Shown here one piece after another: positions 45,427-55,340 of a DNA stretch of 64,000 nt. The notes under the pieces are model-generated. The model ran no database searches. It had not been told where the DNA came from and saw only the letters and a program-made list of their open reading frames with translations. Where the stretch lies: contig NC_134030.1 in the NCBI RefSeq assembly GCF_964204645.1, positions 8,678,278 through 8,742,277 of the forward strand. The letters run 5' to 3'. Position 1 is the stretch's first letter, and every line of letters starts with the position of its first letter. A program made the position numbers and the translations under genes. This DNA comes from Tubulanus polymorphus. Lineage: Eukaryota; Nemertea; Palaeonemertea; Tubulaniformes; Tubulanidae.

Positions 45427-46459
45427 CCAGTCAGAAAGCGACTGATTGGGGTTAACTTTTTTTTCTGCCTATTTTAATACATCGAGATTCTGGATATCTA
45501 TTGGATTATTACGAGATTTTGGATTTGCTTTAGTTTATTAGTCACGGACAGTTCATGCACCCCGAGATAACTAATTCACACCATGCACGAGGAAAGCGGT
45601 CTATTTGAGTCATTGGGGAAAACCCACTAATACCATGCATTCACGATTAATCACCATTCATGCTGTTATCACAATCCCGTCAATAGACAGATTTTCAAAA
45701 AACTCCTTGATTCAACTGAGGGGAGACAGGCTTTTTTAATTACTTGGAGCACCGATCCTCTGAAATTCTGCCAAAAACCTCATGCTAATTACCACTCATA
45801 ATTTGGAAAAAACAAATGGTTTTCTTTAATTTTGATACTGAATTAAACGCCGTACATCATCATGTAAATTTAGGAAAGTTCATATTAGAATTCTACTCTT
45901 ATCCCATTTTTGATTTTGGTCAAAGAATACGGCGGTATCAAATCATGCGTACAGGGTCAGTCTGTCCATGAGGATGTGATTAGTCAGACAAGTCATGATT
46001 AGGCATTGATGCAATTCACTAAGTGAAAAAGTGCCCTTGCCACTTTTTCCGCATTAAGTGTTAAATTCTACTTAAGCCTACAAAAATCACGTCATCATTG
46101 ATGCCGGTCCTCTGATAGAAGAAAAATAAACTCATAAGAAAAACCATTCAGTAAATGATAATAATAATATTGAGTTTATTTATAAAAATGCAATAAAAGT
46201 GGTAATTTTTAATTTGCCTCGCACAAATTCATACGCTCGCTGCTGTAATGTGGTCACAATTCTCTGGTGAAATTAATCCCTTTAGTTCCTAATCTATCTT
46301 TGTTTCTTGGTGAAATAATGTACGTTCGATATTGACCCTCGCCATCAATAACTCTCGCCTTTCTTTCCCGCCACCTGAAATAAAAAAAGAAAGTATTTTT
46401 CAGCGGTTAATTATTGATGTCGAAAAGTCTGTAAAACATTCTTTGAATTTAGAAAATTA

Positions 46460-46614
46460 TACAACGGAACCTCGTTGCAACGAACTTCAGGGCACCAGAA
46501 AATCTGTTAGTTATAACTCGTTATCAAGTATGGAAATAATTGATATTGTCTTATCTGGAATGGAATTCTAGTTTTGTATTAACTGATAAATTGTTAAAAC
46601 GAGGCTCCGCTGTA
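46460..46614. mobile_element. 155-bp MITE with 17-bp terminal inverted repeats and TA ends
   Basis: TACAACGGAACCTCGTT at 46460-46476 is the inverse of AACGAGGCTCCGCTGTA at 46598-46614, with two mismatches. TA at both ends suits a Tc1/mariner-type target duplication. Its GTTGCAACGAACTTCAGG block also occurs at 31573-31590, next to a further similar stretch, so related copies exist in this window. Confidence 0.7.
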
Positions 46615-47168
46615 AACAAGAGTTCTACAGATGGTGAATTATCTCAGAATTCATTGTCTCAATTCAGGTTGAAATTCCAAATAAATCCATGACTGAAATA
46701 TCTAAACATACGTGAAATAAACAATCACCAAATTTTAATTGTGGGTTTTTATCTTATCATCTGTTCACCACGTTTGAGTGTGGTTATCGTACCATTATGT
46801 TACCCACGGATTTTAATTTGGCTTTGAAATTCTTATTTATAACCTTTCATTTGATCCTTGCCTTTCGAAAATACGAATCTGCCGCTTATAAAGCTCACAG
46901 ATCGAAAGAAAGTTTCTAGAAAACGTCTTATTTCTTCAAAAATGTCTCCAAGAACAGGTTATTCCAAAATCTCTGAACTGGTTGAATAAATTCAAATCTG
47001 ATCAACCATATTTTCTTGTACCTTTGACGGTCTGAATGACCCACATTCTGAGATGACAAAATCATCATTGAAACACACGCACTTATCTAAACCGGATTGA
47101 TCCGATCCAAATCGATTAAGTCTGTGTCTAGTCAAACTCAAACAAGACATGTATGAAATCGGGTTCTG

Positions 47169-47600
47169 TATACATACAATAAGTTCGGATGTTTCATATA
47201 GCCACAGGCTAGTCTGAATAATAGGGACGATGGGGTAGTGGTACCTCAGCCTCGCGTAACTGGGTTGGGGGATCCTTAGCAGGGAAGTGTCGGACGACTT
47301 CTCGTTTCTAGCTCCTCATGCCTGTGTGACAGCAGGTCTGATCCGGTATTCATACAAAAAGTTTGGATGTTTCCTAAAGTCACAGGCTAGTCTGAATAAT
47401 ACCGGTAATAGGGATGATGGGGTATGGGTTCCTCGGTCTCGCGTCACTGCAACTTTGGGGGATCCTTAGCAGGGTTTTCCGGTAAGTATTGGATGACTTC
47501 TAGTTTCTTGCTCATGCCTGTGCGACAGCAATCTGGGGTTACAGCAAAACAAGAGGTGGACTTCATACATTCAACGCAAAAAAAATGTTGGATATTTCCA
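47169..47600. repeat. 178-bp tandem repeat, two copies and a partial third
   Basis: CACAGGCTAGTCTGAATA lies at 47203 and 47381. GATGGGGTA, TGGGGGATCCTTAGCAGGG and CATGCCTGTG blocks follow in both copies. A partial third copy starts near 47564. The GC-rich GGGGATCCTTAGCAGGG block stands out from the AT-rich surroundings. It is probably a duplicated short interspersed element; no clear tRNA or 5S head is seen. Confidence 0.7.
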
Positions 47601-47901
47601 AAAAATATGAATTCTTTATTTCTCATTCTTTTGACAATTTCGTAGCTTCATTCTCAAGAATTTTCGACAAATGCCATCCATCATTCTGAAAGGACAATAT
47701 AATTTTGTTATTATATTTACATAATCACATTAAGTTAACTCTAATGTCGGGACAGTAAGTAGTAAAATTGCATCAGGAGAATTTTAGAATGAAATGAATT
47801 TCCTCTTTATGTATTTTTGATCAAATGTATGACCTGAAAACCTGGCGTAGTACCCTATCAAATTCAAGTACACGTCGAACCGGTTTCATTTCGAGAATTT
47901 G

Positions 47902-47969
47902 ATATACGCATCGTAAGTCACTGAAACATTCACAGCAAATTCAGAATCCCAGCCGGCTTAATTAATGCG
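47902..47969 (-). promoter_or_regulatory. Conserved 68-bp splice-acceptor module, copy A
   Basis: Read on the minus strand: a TTAATTAAG branch-like region, CCGGCTGGGATTCTGAA, then TGTGAATGTTTCAG as acceptor and TGACTTACGATGCG as exon start. A GTAAGT donor lies upstream (47987-47992), making a 72-nt intron. It differs from copies B and C at two positions each, while the flanks are unrelated or weakly related. See copies B and C. Confidence 0.7.
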
Positions 47970-48327
47970 TTTTTTGTGTTATCAACACTTACACATAATC
48001 TTAGTCGATATTGCATTCATAACCAGCAAGATTCGAATTTATAGAGATGATCTTATGAACTCACCTGCATTAGCTTTATGCGAGATATACACCGATGAAT
48101 CGTATCTGCCTCATATTCTGCTGCTGCAACTGTCATCAGCAATTTCTTGAATGAACTAATAAGTGTTACCCTAAAGAATGAAGTTATAGCTTCATGAAAA
48201 TGTATCCAATTGTTACGCTAATTGAAAACTCAAGTTTTAATTTTTCATATTATTCCCCATAAAACCTAGCGAAAAAACACCATTAAATCGTCAAGCATTC
48301 GCTAAAGAAAATTTTCAGGGGAGTTTT

Positions 48328-48395
48328 ATATACGCATCGTAAGTCACTGAAACATTCACAGAAACTTCAGAATCCCAGCCGGCTTAATTAATGCG
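48328..48395 (-). promoter_or_regulatory. Conserved 68-bp splice-acceptor module, copy B
   Basis: The same 68 bases as copies A and C apart from two positions. The minus-strand donor GTAAGTG at 48431-48436 and the acceptor make a 90-nt intron (48347-48436). The surrounding ~400 bp (about 48240-48640) is a diverged duplicate of about 56920-57340 around copy C. No long open frame spans the predicted exons, so a non-coding or UTR exon is likely. Confidence 0.7.
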
Positions 48396-49254
48396 GTTTA
48401 TTGTTTGCTACAACACAAAAATTTATAAGCACTTACCCATAATAGCTTCATATCTCAAGTAAATCTTGTATGTTTTAATTCACAAGTGACATGTCTCATC
48501 ATGATCCGGTCATCGCCAGCGCAGTGTTCCAGTTTATCAGTGAGACACAGTCACAGTTATTTTCAAATCTCGGTCTAAATCCATTTCTACAAATAAAAGT
48601 AAGTATCTAAAAATAAGTTTTGGACAGAGCAGACCATGTAGAAAGTAGAATAAAGATTTAAATCTATTCACCAATAAGTTAATATCAATAAAACTTAGAA
48701 GGGGACTGCTCTCAAAAAAACAGAGCCTTAGAAAAGGTACTGCACTATTTTCCAAATTCCAGATTTTCAAGTAGGGATTTGGAATTTCTCGACTATTCCA
48801 TGATTTGTAAGTAAAATGTCACACTCACTGCATACTTCGCTATAGGATTTTCTGTGAATAGTCAAATATGAATGGTAAAATATTGACACAGACATTAGAA
48901 GAATATAAGTTATACCATGGCCCGTGAATCATTTATACATCCTTTACTTAATAGACCAATTCTGACGATGCAAATTCATCCATTTATCAAAGCAAATTCA
49001 GAATCGCATAAAATTGTATTCAATAGTGAAAAATTACAATTTTTGGAACTAAAATTTGTATTTCCGAGTAGTACTTACCCTTTCCTATGGTTTTTGCCAA
49101 TATTTTCTAAATTTGGATTTATCGCCAATGGTTTTTCTATACGACCCGGCCCTGCGGTATTGCATTTAGCCACCGGCGAAATCCGCCATCTTTTTTCGTC
49201 ATAGCAGACCAAAAAAAAAAAAACAGCTATGCGGGGCAGGTGGGCGGGATTACC

Positions 49255-49352
49255 ACCATAGGAAAGGGTAAGTACTACTCGGAAATACAAATTTTAGTTC
49301 CAAAAATTGTAATATTTCCGTCGAGTACTGTACCCTTTCCTATGGTTTTTGC
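49255..49352 (-). repeat. DIRS internal complementary region (ICR)
   Basis: Bases 49255-49313 are the exact inverse of 49033-49091 (59 bp). Bases 49314-49352 are the exact inverse of 55114-55152 (39 bp). The junction at 49313/49314 thus mimics the two ends of the element joined head to tail, as DIRS replication models require for circularisation of the cDNA. Confidence 0.9.
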
Positions 49353-49610
49353 TAGACTAGCCTAGCACAAGGATGGTGGGAAGGTAGATAGAAAAACCAC
49401 CGCTCAAACGCAAGGTAAGAGGGAAAAAGAGAGCACTTACCCAAGCACGGAATGGAGCACTGTAGCACAGGGAAGACCGGTTGGCCACAGTGAGTCCGTC
49501 CAGCTCAGGGGCCCCCCCCAGAATTTTGCGAAATTAATACTTGCAGATATGAGCCCAAACTATGTACAAGGATACACCCCCTGTGATCCTGATAATGCTA
49601 CATAAATATT

Positions 49611-52538
49611 CTACACTAAAGGGTCCGATCGGAAAGAACGGACACCTTGAGCCATGACAACAGGACCCAGTGAAGCTAATGAGCCTAACTGGCCTGAAAC
49701 ATCCCGTAAATAAAATGACGTGAATGTCGACGGTGAATTCCAAAAGGCGGCCCGACAGACTTCCTCCAACGGAGCACCCGAAAAGGCTGCGCAGGAAGTA
49801 GCCATAGACCTCACTTGATGAGAAACGACTCCCTCCGAGGAAAGATTCTCCTTCAATAAAATGTCCTTGATCATTGAAGAGACCCATCGGGCTACTGTGT
49901 CCCGCGAAATATCACCCTTTAGGTGATCCAGCAGCGGAATAAATAACCGCTCCCGTGAACCCCTCCGTGAAGCAGAGCGATCTAAATAGAAACACAACGC
50001 CCGCACAGGACATAAAGTCCTGTCCGGGATGCCCGGTTCCACTCGATGTTTTAGGGCTTCAATTCGCCATTGACGCCCAACCGAGCCTTGTCGTTGGTTC
50101 TTTGCCAAAAATTCCAAAGCAGGCCGCAGCGAAACAAATTCATTCGCTGGCCCAAAGACAATGTGACCTGGTCGGACTGAAAGCGCATGAATCTCAGAGC
50201 GACGGGCCGAGCAAGCCAAGAACAGCAAAAATACAGTCTTTTTTGACAAATTTGCAAAAGACGCTGCCGAAAGAGGTTCAAATGGAGCCTCCATTAACTT
50301 CTTCAAAATTACAGACAGATCCCATGGTGGAACTGTCCTTGTTACCCGAGGCCGGGAAATAGAAAACCCAGCAACCAGCTGGGATATCCGATGATCCCCT
50401 GCTACATTTGGCCATCCAGAAGCACGCAATGTATGAGAAATCGCGGAGCGGTAACCTTTAATAGTTATGACCTGTAAACCTTTTGCTACAAATAGGTGCA
50501 GTAAAAAATCTGCCAATTGAGCTACAGAGGGTGAGCATGGATCAATTTCCCCTGCAGCACACCAATCCGCAAAATGACTCCACTTGGCATCGTAAATGGT
50601 ACTTGTTGATGGCCGCTTAGATCCTGCGATAAAGGAGGCAGCCTGTTCTGAAAAGCCTGAAGCTGACAAGGATCGCTGGACAATGGCCAGGCGAGCAGAT
50701 TTAACCACTGGCTGTTTGGATGATGCCGAAAGATCCCCTGAGACAGAAGCGATGGGAAATTCGGAAGAATCCTGGGGTTGTCGCACAGTAGGTTGAGAAG
50801 TGGTAGGAACCATTTCTGAGCCGGCCAACATGGTGCTACCAGAACTATGTTGCAATTGACTGATCTCTCTATTTGATCCAGTAAGCGCGGCAGGACTGGT
50901 GTGGGCGGGAACGCATACGCATGCATCCCCGACCAGTCCAGAGAGAAGGTATCGACCCCCCACGCTTCCGCGTCTGGAAACGGGGACACAAACAGAGGAC
51001 ACCTCCGATTGAACCGGGTGGCAAACAGATCCAGCAGCGGATTGCCAAAAATGCCCCGAACCCGATCGGCTACTTCTTGGTGGAGAACCCATTCTGTCGC
51101 AATAGCCTGACCTCGACGAGACAGAGCATCGGCCATCACGTTCCTTTTCCCTGCTAAATGTGCCACAGTCAGGGACACGCCCTTTGTCTGGCACCAAAGA
51201 AGAATTTTGGCCGACAGACCTGTGAGGGTTTCTGAGTGAGTGCCCCCTTGGTTCTGAAGGTAAGCCCTCACTGTTGAATTGTCTGTGGCTAACCAAACGT
51301 GGTGGCCCTCCACTCTCCTGTGAAAGAACTTCAGGGCCTTCCACACGGCCAGCATTTCTAGGAAATTTATGTGGTTGGTGGCCTCGTAGCGAGACCATTT
51401 CCCGGCTTTGACTCGGTTCTCCAGATGTGCCCCCCAACCTTGGTGACTGGCATCCGTGAATACACGAACTGGAGCCTCTAACGGGGCTAGTGACACCCCG
51501 AGCCGAAGATTCGTAGTGGCCGCCCACCACTGAAGATCCGGACTTAGATCGGTTGGAGATACGGGAATCAAGGCCTCCCAGTTGCCCTTCGACTGAGACC
51601 AGAAGACCTTCCAATATTGTTGCAAGCGCCTGCTTCTGAGGCGGCCTAAGGGCACCACCAGACCCATGGAGCTGATGGAGCCTAGAAGCCGTGACCAGTA
51701 ACGAGCTGTTCTCGGGGTTGTGGACACTCCCGCTACAGCTTCTTGAAGTTTGGCCACTCGAACCATAGACGGAAAGACTTTGCCGATTCGGAGATCGAAG
51801 TCCATGCCGAGATAAGTGAACTGTTGGGCCGGCGACAACTGAGATTTTTCCCTGTTTACGCGGAACCCTAGCTGATGGACTAAGTCCAAGACTGAGGTCA
51901 TTGCCTCCCGACATTCCTGAGCCGAATTCGCGACTATTAACCAGTCGTCGAGGTAAACGAACAGTCGAACACCCCTTGACTGAAGTACCTTCTGAACTGA
52001 CTTGACCAACTTGGTGAAAACCCACGGGGCCGTACTGAGGCCAAATGGAAGAGACCTGAATTGGAACTGGCGGCCTTTCCACTTTATCCTGAGAAATCGC
52101 CGAGATTTTGGGTGAATTGGAACCTGAAAGTAAGCATCTTTCAGGTCCAATGAAGCCGCCCATTGACCCGGACGGAGCCCTTGAATCACGTCCTTGGGCT
52201 TGGTCATCCGGAACCTTGGAATGTCTAGGTGCCGATTGAGGGATGACAGATCTATCACTGTCCGTTGACCCCCTGTGGCCTTTGGTACCATGAATATTCG
52301 AGAAAACCAGCCGGGAGAAGTTTCGTTGCAAACTGGTTCTATCGCTCCCTTCTCTGCCAGTTCCTTGAGAGCCGGAGAGATTAAGGCCTCCTGACTTGGT
52401 TTTGGCCGCATGTCGGGAGGTGACCTCATCAGGCGCGGTCGCCTTAGGAAACGGAGACGGTAGCCCCGAGAGACGACCCGGGAGGGCCAACCGTCTCCAA
52501 AGAGGTCGGACCAGTGGGTTGCTGCCTGCTGCAGACAA
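49611..52538 (-). CDS. DIRS tyrosine recombinase frame
   Basis: This is the integrase of the element, a tyrosine recombinase that inserts circular cDNA. The frame is open for 975 codons from 52538, but that first codon is TTG. The conserved protein probably begins near 50710 (ARLAIVQRSL), and the upstream 1.8 kb lies inside the RT-RNase H gene in another frame. Catalytic residues are visible: Arg in ARRSEIHAL, His-x-x-Arg in SHQVRSMAT, and the Tyr nucleophile in TSFYLRD (codon near 49710-49712). An N-terminal SAM-like core-binding part precedes them (TIYDAKWSHFADWC). No frameshift is seen. The true start is unknown; a spliced or internally initiated product is likely. Confidence 0.9.
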   Translation of the reverse strand: MSAAGSNPLVRPLWRRLALPGRLSGLPSPFPKATAPDEVTSRHAAKTKSGGLNLSGSQGTGREGSDRTSLQRNFSRLVFSNIHGTKGHRGSTDSDRSVIPQSAPRHSKVPDDQAQGRDSRAPSGSMGGFIGPERCLLSGSNSPKISAISQDKVERPPVPIQVSSIWPQYGPVGFHQVGQVSSEGTSVKGCSTVRLPRRLVNSREFGSGMSGGNDLSLGLSPSARVPRKQGKISVVAGPTVHLSRHGLRSPNRQSLSVYGSSGQTSRSCSGSVHNPENSSLLVTASRLHQLHGSGGALRPPQKQALATILEGLLVSVEGQLGGLDSRISNRSKSGSSVVGGHYESSARGVTSPVRGSSSCIHGCQSPRLGGTSGEPSQSREMVSLRGHQPHKFPRNAGRVEGPEVLSQESGGPPRLVSHRQFNSEGLPSEPRGHSLRNPHRSVGQNSSLVPDKGRVPDCGTFSREKERDGRCSVSSRSGYCDRMGSPPRSSRSGSGHFWQSAAGSVCHPVQSEVSSVCVPVSRRGSVGGRYLLSGLVGDACVCVPAHTSPAALTGSNREISQLQHSSGSTMLAGSEMVPTTSQPTVRQPQDSSEFPIASVSGDLSASSKQPVVKSARLAIVQRSLSASGFSEQAASFIAGSKRPSTSTIYDAKWSHFADWCAAGEIDPCSPSVAQLADFLLHLFVAKGLQVITIKGYRSAISHTLRASGWPNVAGDHRISQLVAGFSISRPRVTRTVPPWDLSVILKKLMEAPFEPLSAASFANLSKKTVFLLFLACSARRSEIHALSVRPGHIVFGPANEFVSLRPALEFLAKNQRQGSVGRQWRIEALKHRVEPGIPDRTLCPVRALCFYLDRSASRRGSRERLFIPLLDHLKGDISRDTVARWVSSMIKDILLKENLSSEGVVSHQVRSMATSCAAFSGAPLEEVCRAAFWNSPSTFTSFYLRDVSGQLGSLASLGPVVMAQGVRSFRSDPLV

Positions 52539-52693
52539 CCTCCCACTGGTCCCAAGAATTCATTTCGAGTTTTTCCGAAAGGAAGAGCCCCTTTTTGGAG
52601 CCTTCCCCTTGCCTCGATACGAACCGGAACTGTTACGACCGGACGAGGCTTGACACGATTGTTGAAGTTGCGCGCTAGTTCTCCAACCGGCAT
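50522..52693 (-). CDS. DIRS reverse transcriptase-RNase H protein
   Basis: This 723-residue frame starts at ATG 52691-52693, inside the 3' end of the gag-like frame (134-bp overlap). RT motifs: SLDLKDAYFQV (A), SLPFGLSTAPWVF (B) and the catalytic YLDDW (C). RNase H follows, with TDASHQGWGAHL, ATDNSTVRAYL and RNVMADALSR. The C-terminal part (LDLFATRFNRRCPLFVSPFP, then SLDWSGMHAYAFPP) is the region found after RNase H in DIRS elements, where a Dam-type methylase domain is often annotated; I cannot confirm the methylase motifs. It overlaps the recombinase frame for 2017 bp. It is intact. Confidence 0.92.
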   Translation of the reverse strand: MPVGELARNFNNRVKPRPVVTVPVRIEARGRLQKGALPFGKTRNEFLGPVGGCLQQAATHWSDLFGDGWPSRVVSRGYRLRFLRRPRLMRSPPDMRPKPSQEALISPALKELAEKGAIEPVCNETSPGWFSRIFMVPKATGGQRTVIDLSSLNRHLDIPRFRMTKPKDVIQGLRPGQWAASLDLKDAYFQVPIHPKSRRFLRIKWKGRQFQFRSLPFGLSTAPWVFTKLVKSVQKVLQSRGVRLFVYLDDWLIVANSAQECREAMTSVLDLVHQLGFRVNREKSQLSPAQQFTYLGMDFDLRIGKVFPSMVRVAKLQEAVAGVSTTPRTARYWSRLLGSISSMGLVVPLGRLRSRRLQQYWKVFWSQSKGNWEALIPVSPTDLSPDLQWWAATTNLRLGVSLAPLEAPVRVFTDASHQGWGAHLENRVKAGKWSRYEATNHINFLEMLAVWKALKFFHRRVEGHHVWLATDNSTVRAYLQNQGGTHSETLTGLSAKILLWCQTKGVSLTVAHLAGKRNVMADALSRRGQAIATEWVLHQEVADRVRGIFGNPLLDLFATRFNRRCPLFVSPFPDAEAWGVDTFSLDWSGMHAYAFPPTPVLPRLLDQIERSVNCNIVLVAPCWPAQKWFLPLLNLLCDNPRILPNFPSLLSQGIFRHHPNSQWLNLLAWPLSSDPCQLQAFQNRLPPLSQDLSGHQQVPFTMPSGVILRIGVLQGKLIHAHPL

Positions 52694-54809
52694 CCGAAGC
52701 CGCCTGAGAAAGCGCTGAAGTTTGAGATGGTCCTGTTTGCGTCCGTGCCGAACCTTGCGCCGCCGGCGTCGGACCAGAACGCTTTTTCCACGGAGTTCGG
52801 GGGTTGGACTTGGCCTGAACCTCCCGAATCTTCCTCAGCTCTGCGGAAACCGGAGCGCACCAACCGGAGAAGAGACGTGAAGACGTCCCCAATGGGGCTC
52901 TCAGCAAAGCATTGGACACCATATCCGGTAGACGAGTTTTGGCACTGGAGTCCATCACTGACTGACGGGAGGCTAACACCAGATTAGCCTGACCCCGAAC
53001 CGACAACGGAATTACATGCGAAACAGACCGAGCCAAAGATTGGATAATCCGGTCCATTCCCTCCAGTTTTAGGGCAACTGACTCTGGGTCGGAGCCCGCA
53101 TGAACGGCGGCGTGAGTCTCGCGAAGCTCACCCGTCAACACCTTAAGTGCCATATCTTGAAACGAACCAACCCTGGTAAGATTGTCCAGGATTGACGTCA
53201 TGGCCACCAAACCGGACTTAGGCAAACGAATACCCGACTGTGCTGTAACAGTATCCGGGCTGATCAAAGTATAATCAGCATCCAGGCAGTTATGACTGTG
53301 ATCCACAGCACCTGGAGTTGCGTAATACGCCGAGCGAAATGCGCCTATAGGTGGATCGGTTGAACTAAAATATTTCCCAGATTTCATACCCCGTTCTGGA
53401 GGGGGAAATGAAAAAGTTCCAGGCCGACATTCACCCCATAATTGCGTATCCAATCGAGCCCATTCTCTTGAAACCGCTGACGATTCCCGTAAAACGTTAA
53501 GATCGGAGTCCGGAGGGCGATAAGCTTCCATTGACTCACCGACCAGAGGAGCTGCTGTGGGCTTAGCGCGAGTTGCCCCGTGCTTGACAAAGAACTCACT
53601 TATCATCGCTCTAAATGGCATGTCCCCCGCTGGTTCGGATAAAACTGAACGGGACGGAGATACATTGCGAGCCAGGGAAGCCCCCATCGTCTGGGGCAAC
53701 CCACAATTGCTTGCGACAGGAACGACCCCAGAAGGAATTGCCGCCTCTGGGACCGGATCCTCATTGAAATCAGACCCTACCGCAGCATCCAGGAATTCAG
53801 AGTCAGAATTCCGAAAAACTGAGTGGGCTGGCGAACTTCTAACCGGACAATCAGGAATAGGCTTACCTGTTGTAGAAGTTGCAGCGACTTGTTGCGACGA
53901 AGATAACAAGTTTAAAATTTTCTCCTCAAATACATGGAAATCCTTCTGAGTCAGGTATTTTCCAGTATCCCGACGATCATGCCGACTTCGGTGACGGTCC
54001 CTCGAACGGGATCGTGACCTACTAGAAGAATCGCTTACATCGCTAACCGACGTCGACGAACGATGAGAAGACCGACGGCGAAACTTCCGACAATAACGAT
54101 CGTAGTCCCTCTCGCGATCAAACCTTGATCTGCGAGAAGGAGATCTTGCTCGTTTATTACGCTCCCGGCGTCTAAATCTAGTGGGAGAGCGAGCTCTATC
54201 CCCGGAGCGACGATCAGAATCAGACGATGAACGTACCGGATGTTTTGTACCGGACGACGTCTGGACCGGACCGGTGGCCGAACCGGACCGAACCGGACCG
54301 ATGCCCGACCCGGACCGGACCGGTACCGACCGAACCGGTGCGGGCCGTTCGCGACTACCGCGGCGCGCGCTCGGTTCCGAACATGTAGTCTGAACCGGCC
54401 GAACCGGCCGAACCGGTGAACGACCAGAGACCGGTGAATGACCGGAGACCGGTGCCGGTGAACCAGCGTTCTTCCCCGGTGAACGGAGTTGGGAAGCCGA
54501 TCGTACCTGAACGACCGGCGACCGCTCCGCTTTACGATAAGAAACAGGATTAGAAACGTCGGTTGGCACATCGCCCGAAACCGACGAATCCCTGCTAACT
54601 CGACGACGATCTCTTAGTTTAAGAGCCTTATCGGCCCGAAGCCAAAGGTCCTCGGACCACACGACGCAAATATTGCAAGGATTGCTCCTTGCACATATTT
54701 GACCGGATTTGCGCCTGCACGACGCACATGAATCGTGGTTGTCCCAGGCGCCAAACAAATGCCCGCATCCCTCCCCGCCACGATGCTGACCCTTAGGAGG
54801 GGGTGGCAT
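52560..54809 (-). CDS. DIRS gag-like protein
   Basis: The first ATG in the frame is at 54807-54809 (MPPPPKGQHRGGEGCG), giving 749 residues. An N-terminal Cys/His cluster (CASC, then CARSNPCNIC) resembles the zinc-binding head of DIRS gag-like proteins. It is followed by a long Arg/Ser/Pro-rich disordered stretch with RPVRPVQ-, RSGS- and RSRSRSRDRHRSR-type repeats, then a conserved C-terminal half. The expected role is particle formation and RNA binding; this is inferred from position and composition. The frame is intact. Confidence 0.8.
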   Translation of the reverse strand: MPPPPKGQHRGGEGCGHLFGAWDNHDSCASCRRKSGQICARSNPCNICVVWSEDLWLRADKALKLRDRRRVSRDSSVSGDVPTDVSNPVSYRKAERSPVVQVRSASQLRSPGKNAGSPAPVSGHSPVSGRSPVRPVRPVQTTCSEPSARRGSRERPAPVRSVPVRSGSGIGPVRSGSATGPVQTSSGTKHPVRSSSDSDRRSGDRARSPTRFRRRERNKRARSPSRRSRFDRERDYDRYCRKFRRRSSHRSSTSVSDVSDSSSRSRSRSRDRHRSRHDRRDTGKYLTQKDFHVFEEKILNLLSSSQQVAATSTTGKPIPDCPVRSSPAHSVFRNSDSEFLDAAVGSDFNEDPVPEAAIPSGVVPVASNCGLPQTMGASLARNVSPSRSVLSEPAGDMPFRAMISEFFVKHGATRAKPTAAPLVGESMEAYRPPDSDLNVLRESSAVSREWARLDTQLWGECRPGTFSFPPPERGMKSGKYFSSTDPPIGAFRSAYYATPGAVDHSHNCLDADYTLISPDTVTAQSGIRLPKSGLVAMTSILDNLTRVGSFQDMALKVLTGELRETHAAVHAGSDPESVALKLEGMDRIIQSLARSVSHVIPLSVRGQANLVLASRQSVMDSSAKTRLPDMVSNALLRAPLGTSSRLFSGWCAPVSAELRKIREVQAKSNPRTPWKKRSGPTPAAQGSARTQTGPSQTSALSQAASDAGWRTSAQLQQSCQASSGRNSSGSYRGKGKAPKRGSSFRKNSK

Positions 54810-55340
54810 AATTATCCTGTTACAAATCAAAACAATTCAATTCAATTCAATCAAATTATATTTGTAAATAAAATTCTTACGGAAAAAAAGAAATCAGGGA
54901 TAACCCCCAAACCGAACGGACTCACCGTTACGAGAGTGAAAAACTCCCTAATATCCTAATTCCTAGATTTTTACGGCGAAAAAATCCAACGCGTTCTACT
55001 GCGAGAACGCCAAGAAAAAAGATGGCGGATTTCGCCGGTGGCTAAATGCAATACCGCAGGGCCGGGTCGTATAGAAAAACCATTGGCGATAAATCCAAAT
55101 TTAGAAAATATTGGCAAAAACCATAGGAAAGGGTACAGTACTCGACGGAAATAGTGAAATTTACAAATCACGCTACATGTAGATGTACTATATATGCCAC
55201 AGAAAATTACTTAAGCCTAGAAGCACCAATAGAAATTAAATCTAACTCGATAAATTGATAGATAAAGAGGCATTCCACATTCTTCTCTTCTCCAACAACT
55301 GGGTCTATTATCCTATGCATTGCTCGTCTCTGTTGTTACC

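Larger units (their letters stand above)
49033..55152 (-). mobile_element. Complete DIRS-like tyrosine-recombinase retrotransposon
   Basis: The element is read on the minus strand, with its 5' end at 55152. Inverted terminal repeats of about 137 bp lie at 55015-55152 and 49060-49196. The 3' one extends 27 bp further, to 49033. An internal complementary region at 49255-49352 (98 bp) joins the inverse of the first 39 bp of the 5' repeat to the inverse of the last 59 bp of the 3' end, with perfect matches. This is the classic DIRS layout for copying through a circular intermediate. Gag-like, RT-RNase H and recombinase frames are all open, so it is recent and perhaps active. AGTGAAA flanks both sides (49025-49031, 55153-55159). 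Confidence 0.95.

Noticed and set aside
46332-46571. 79-codon plus-strand frame
   Set aside because: It runs through the MITE at 46460-46614, so the frame is accidental.
49955-54393. Several plus-strand frames within the DIRS element
   Set aside because: Antisense of gag, RT and recombinase genes; GC-rich coding DNA gives long antisense frames.
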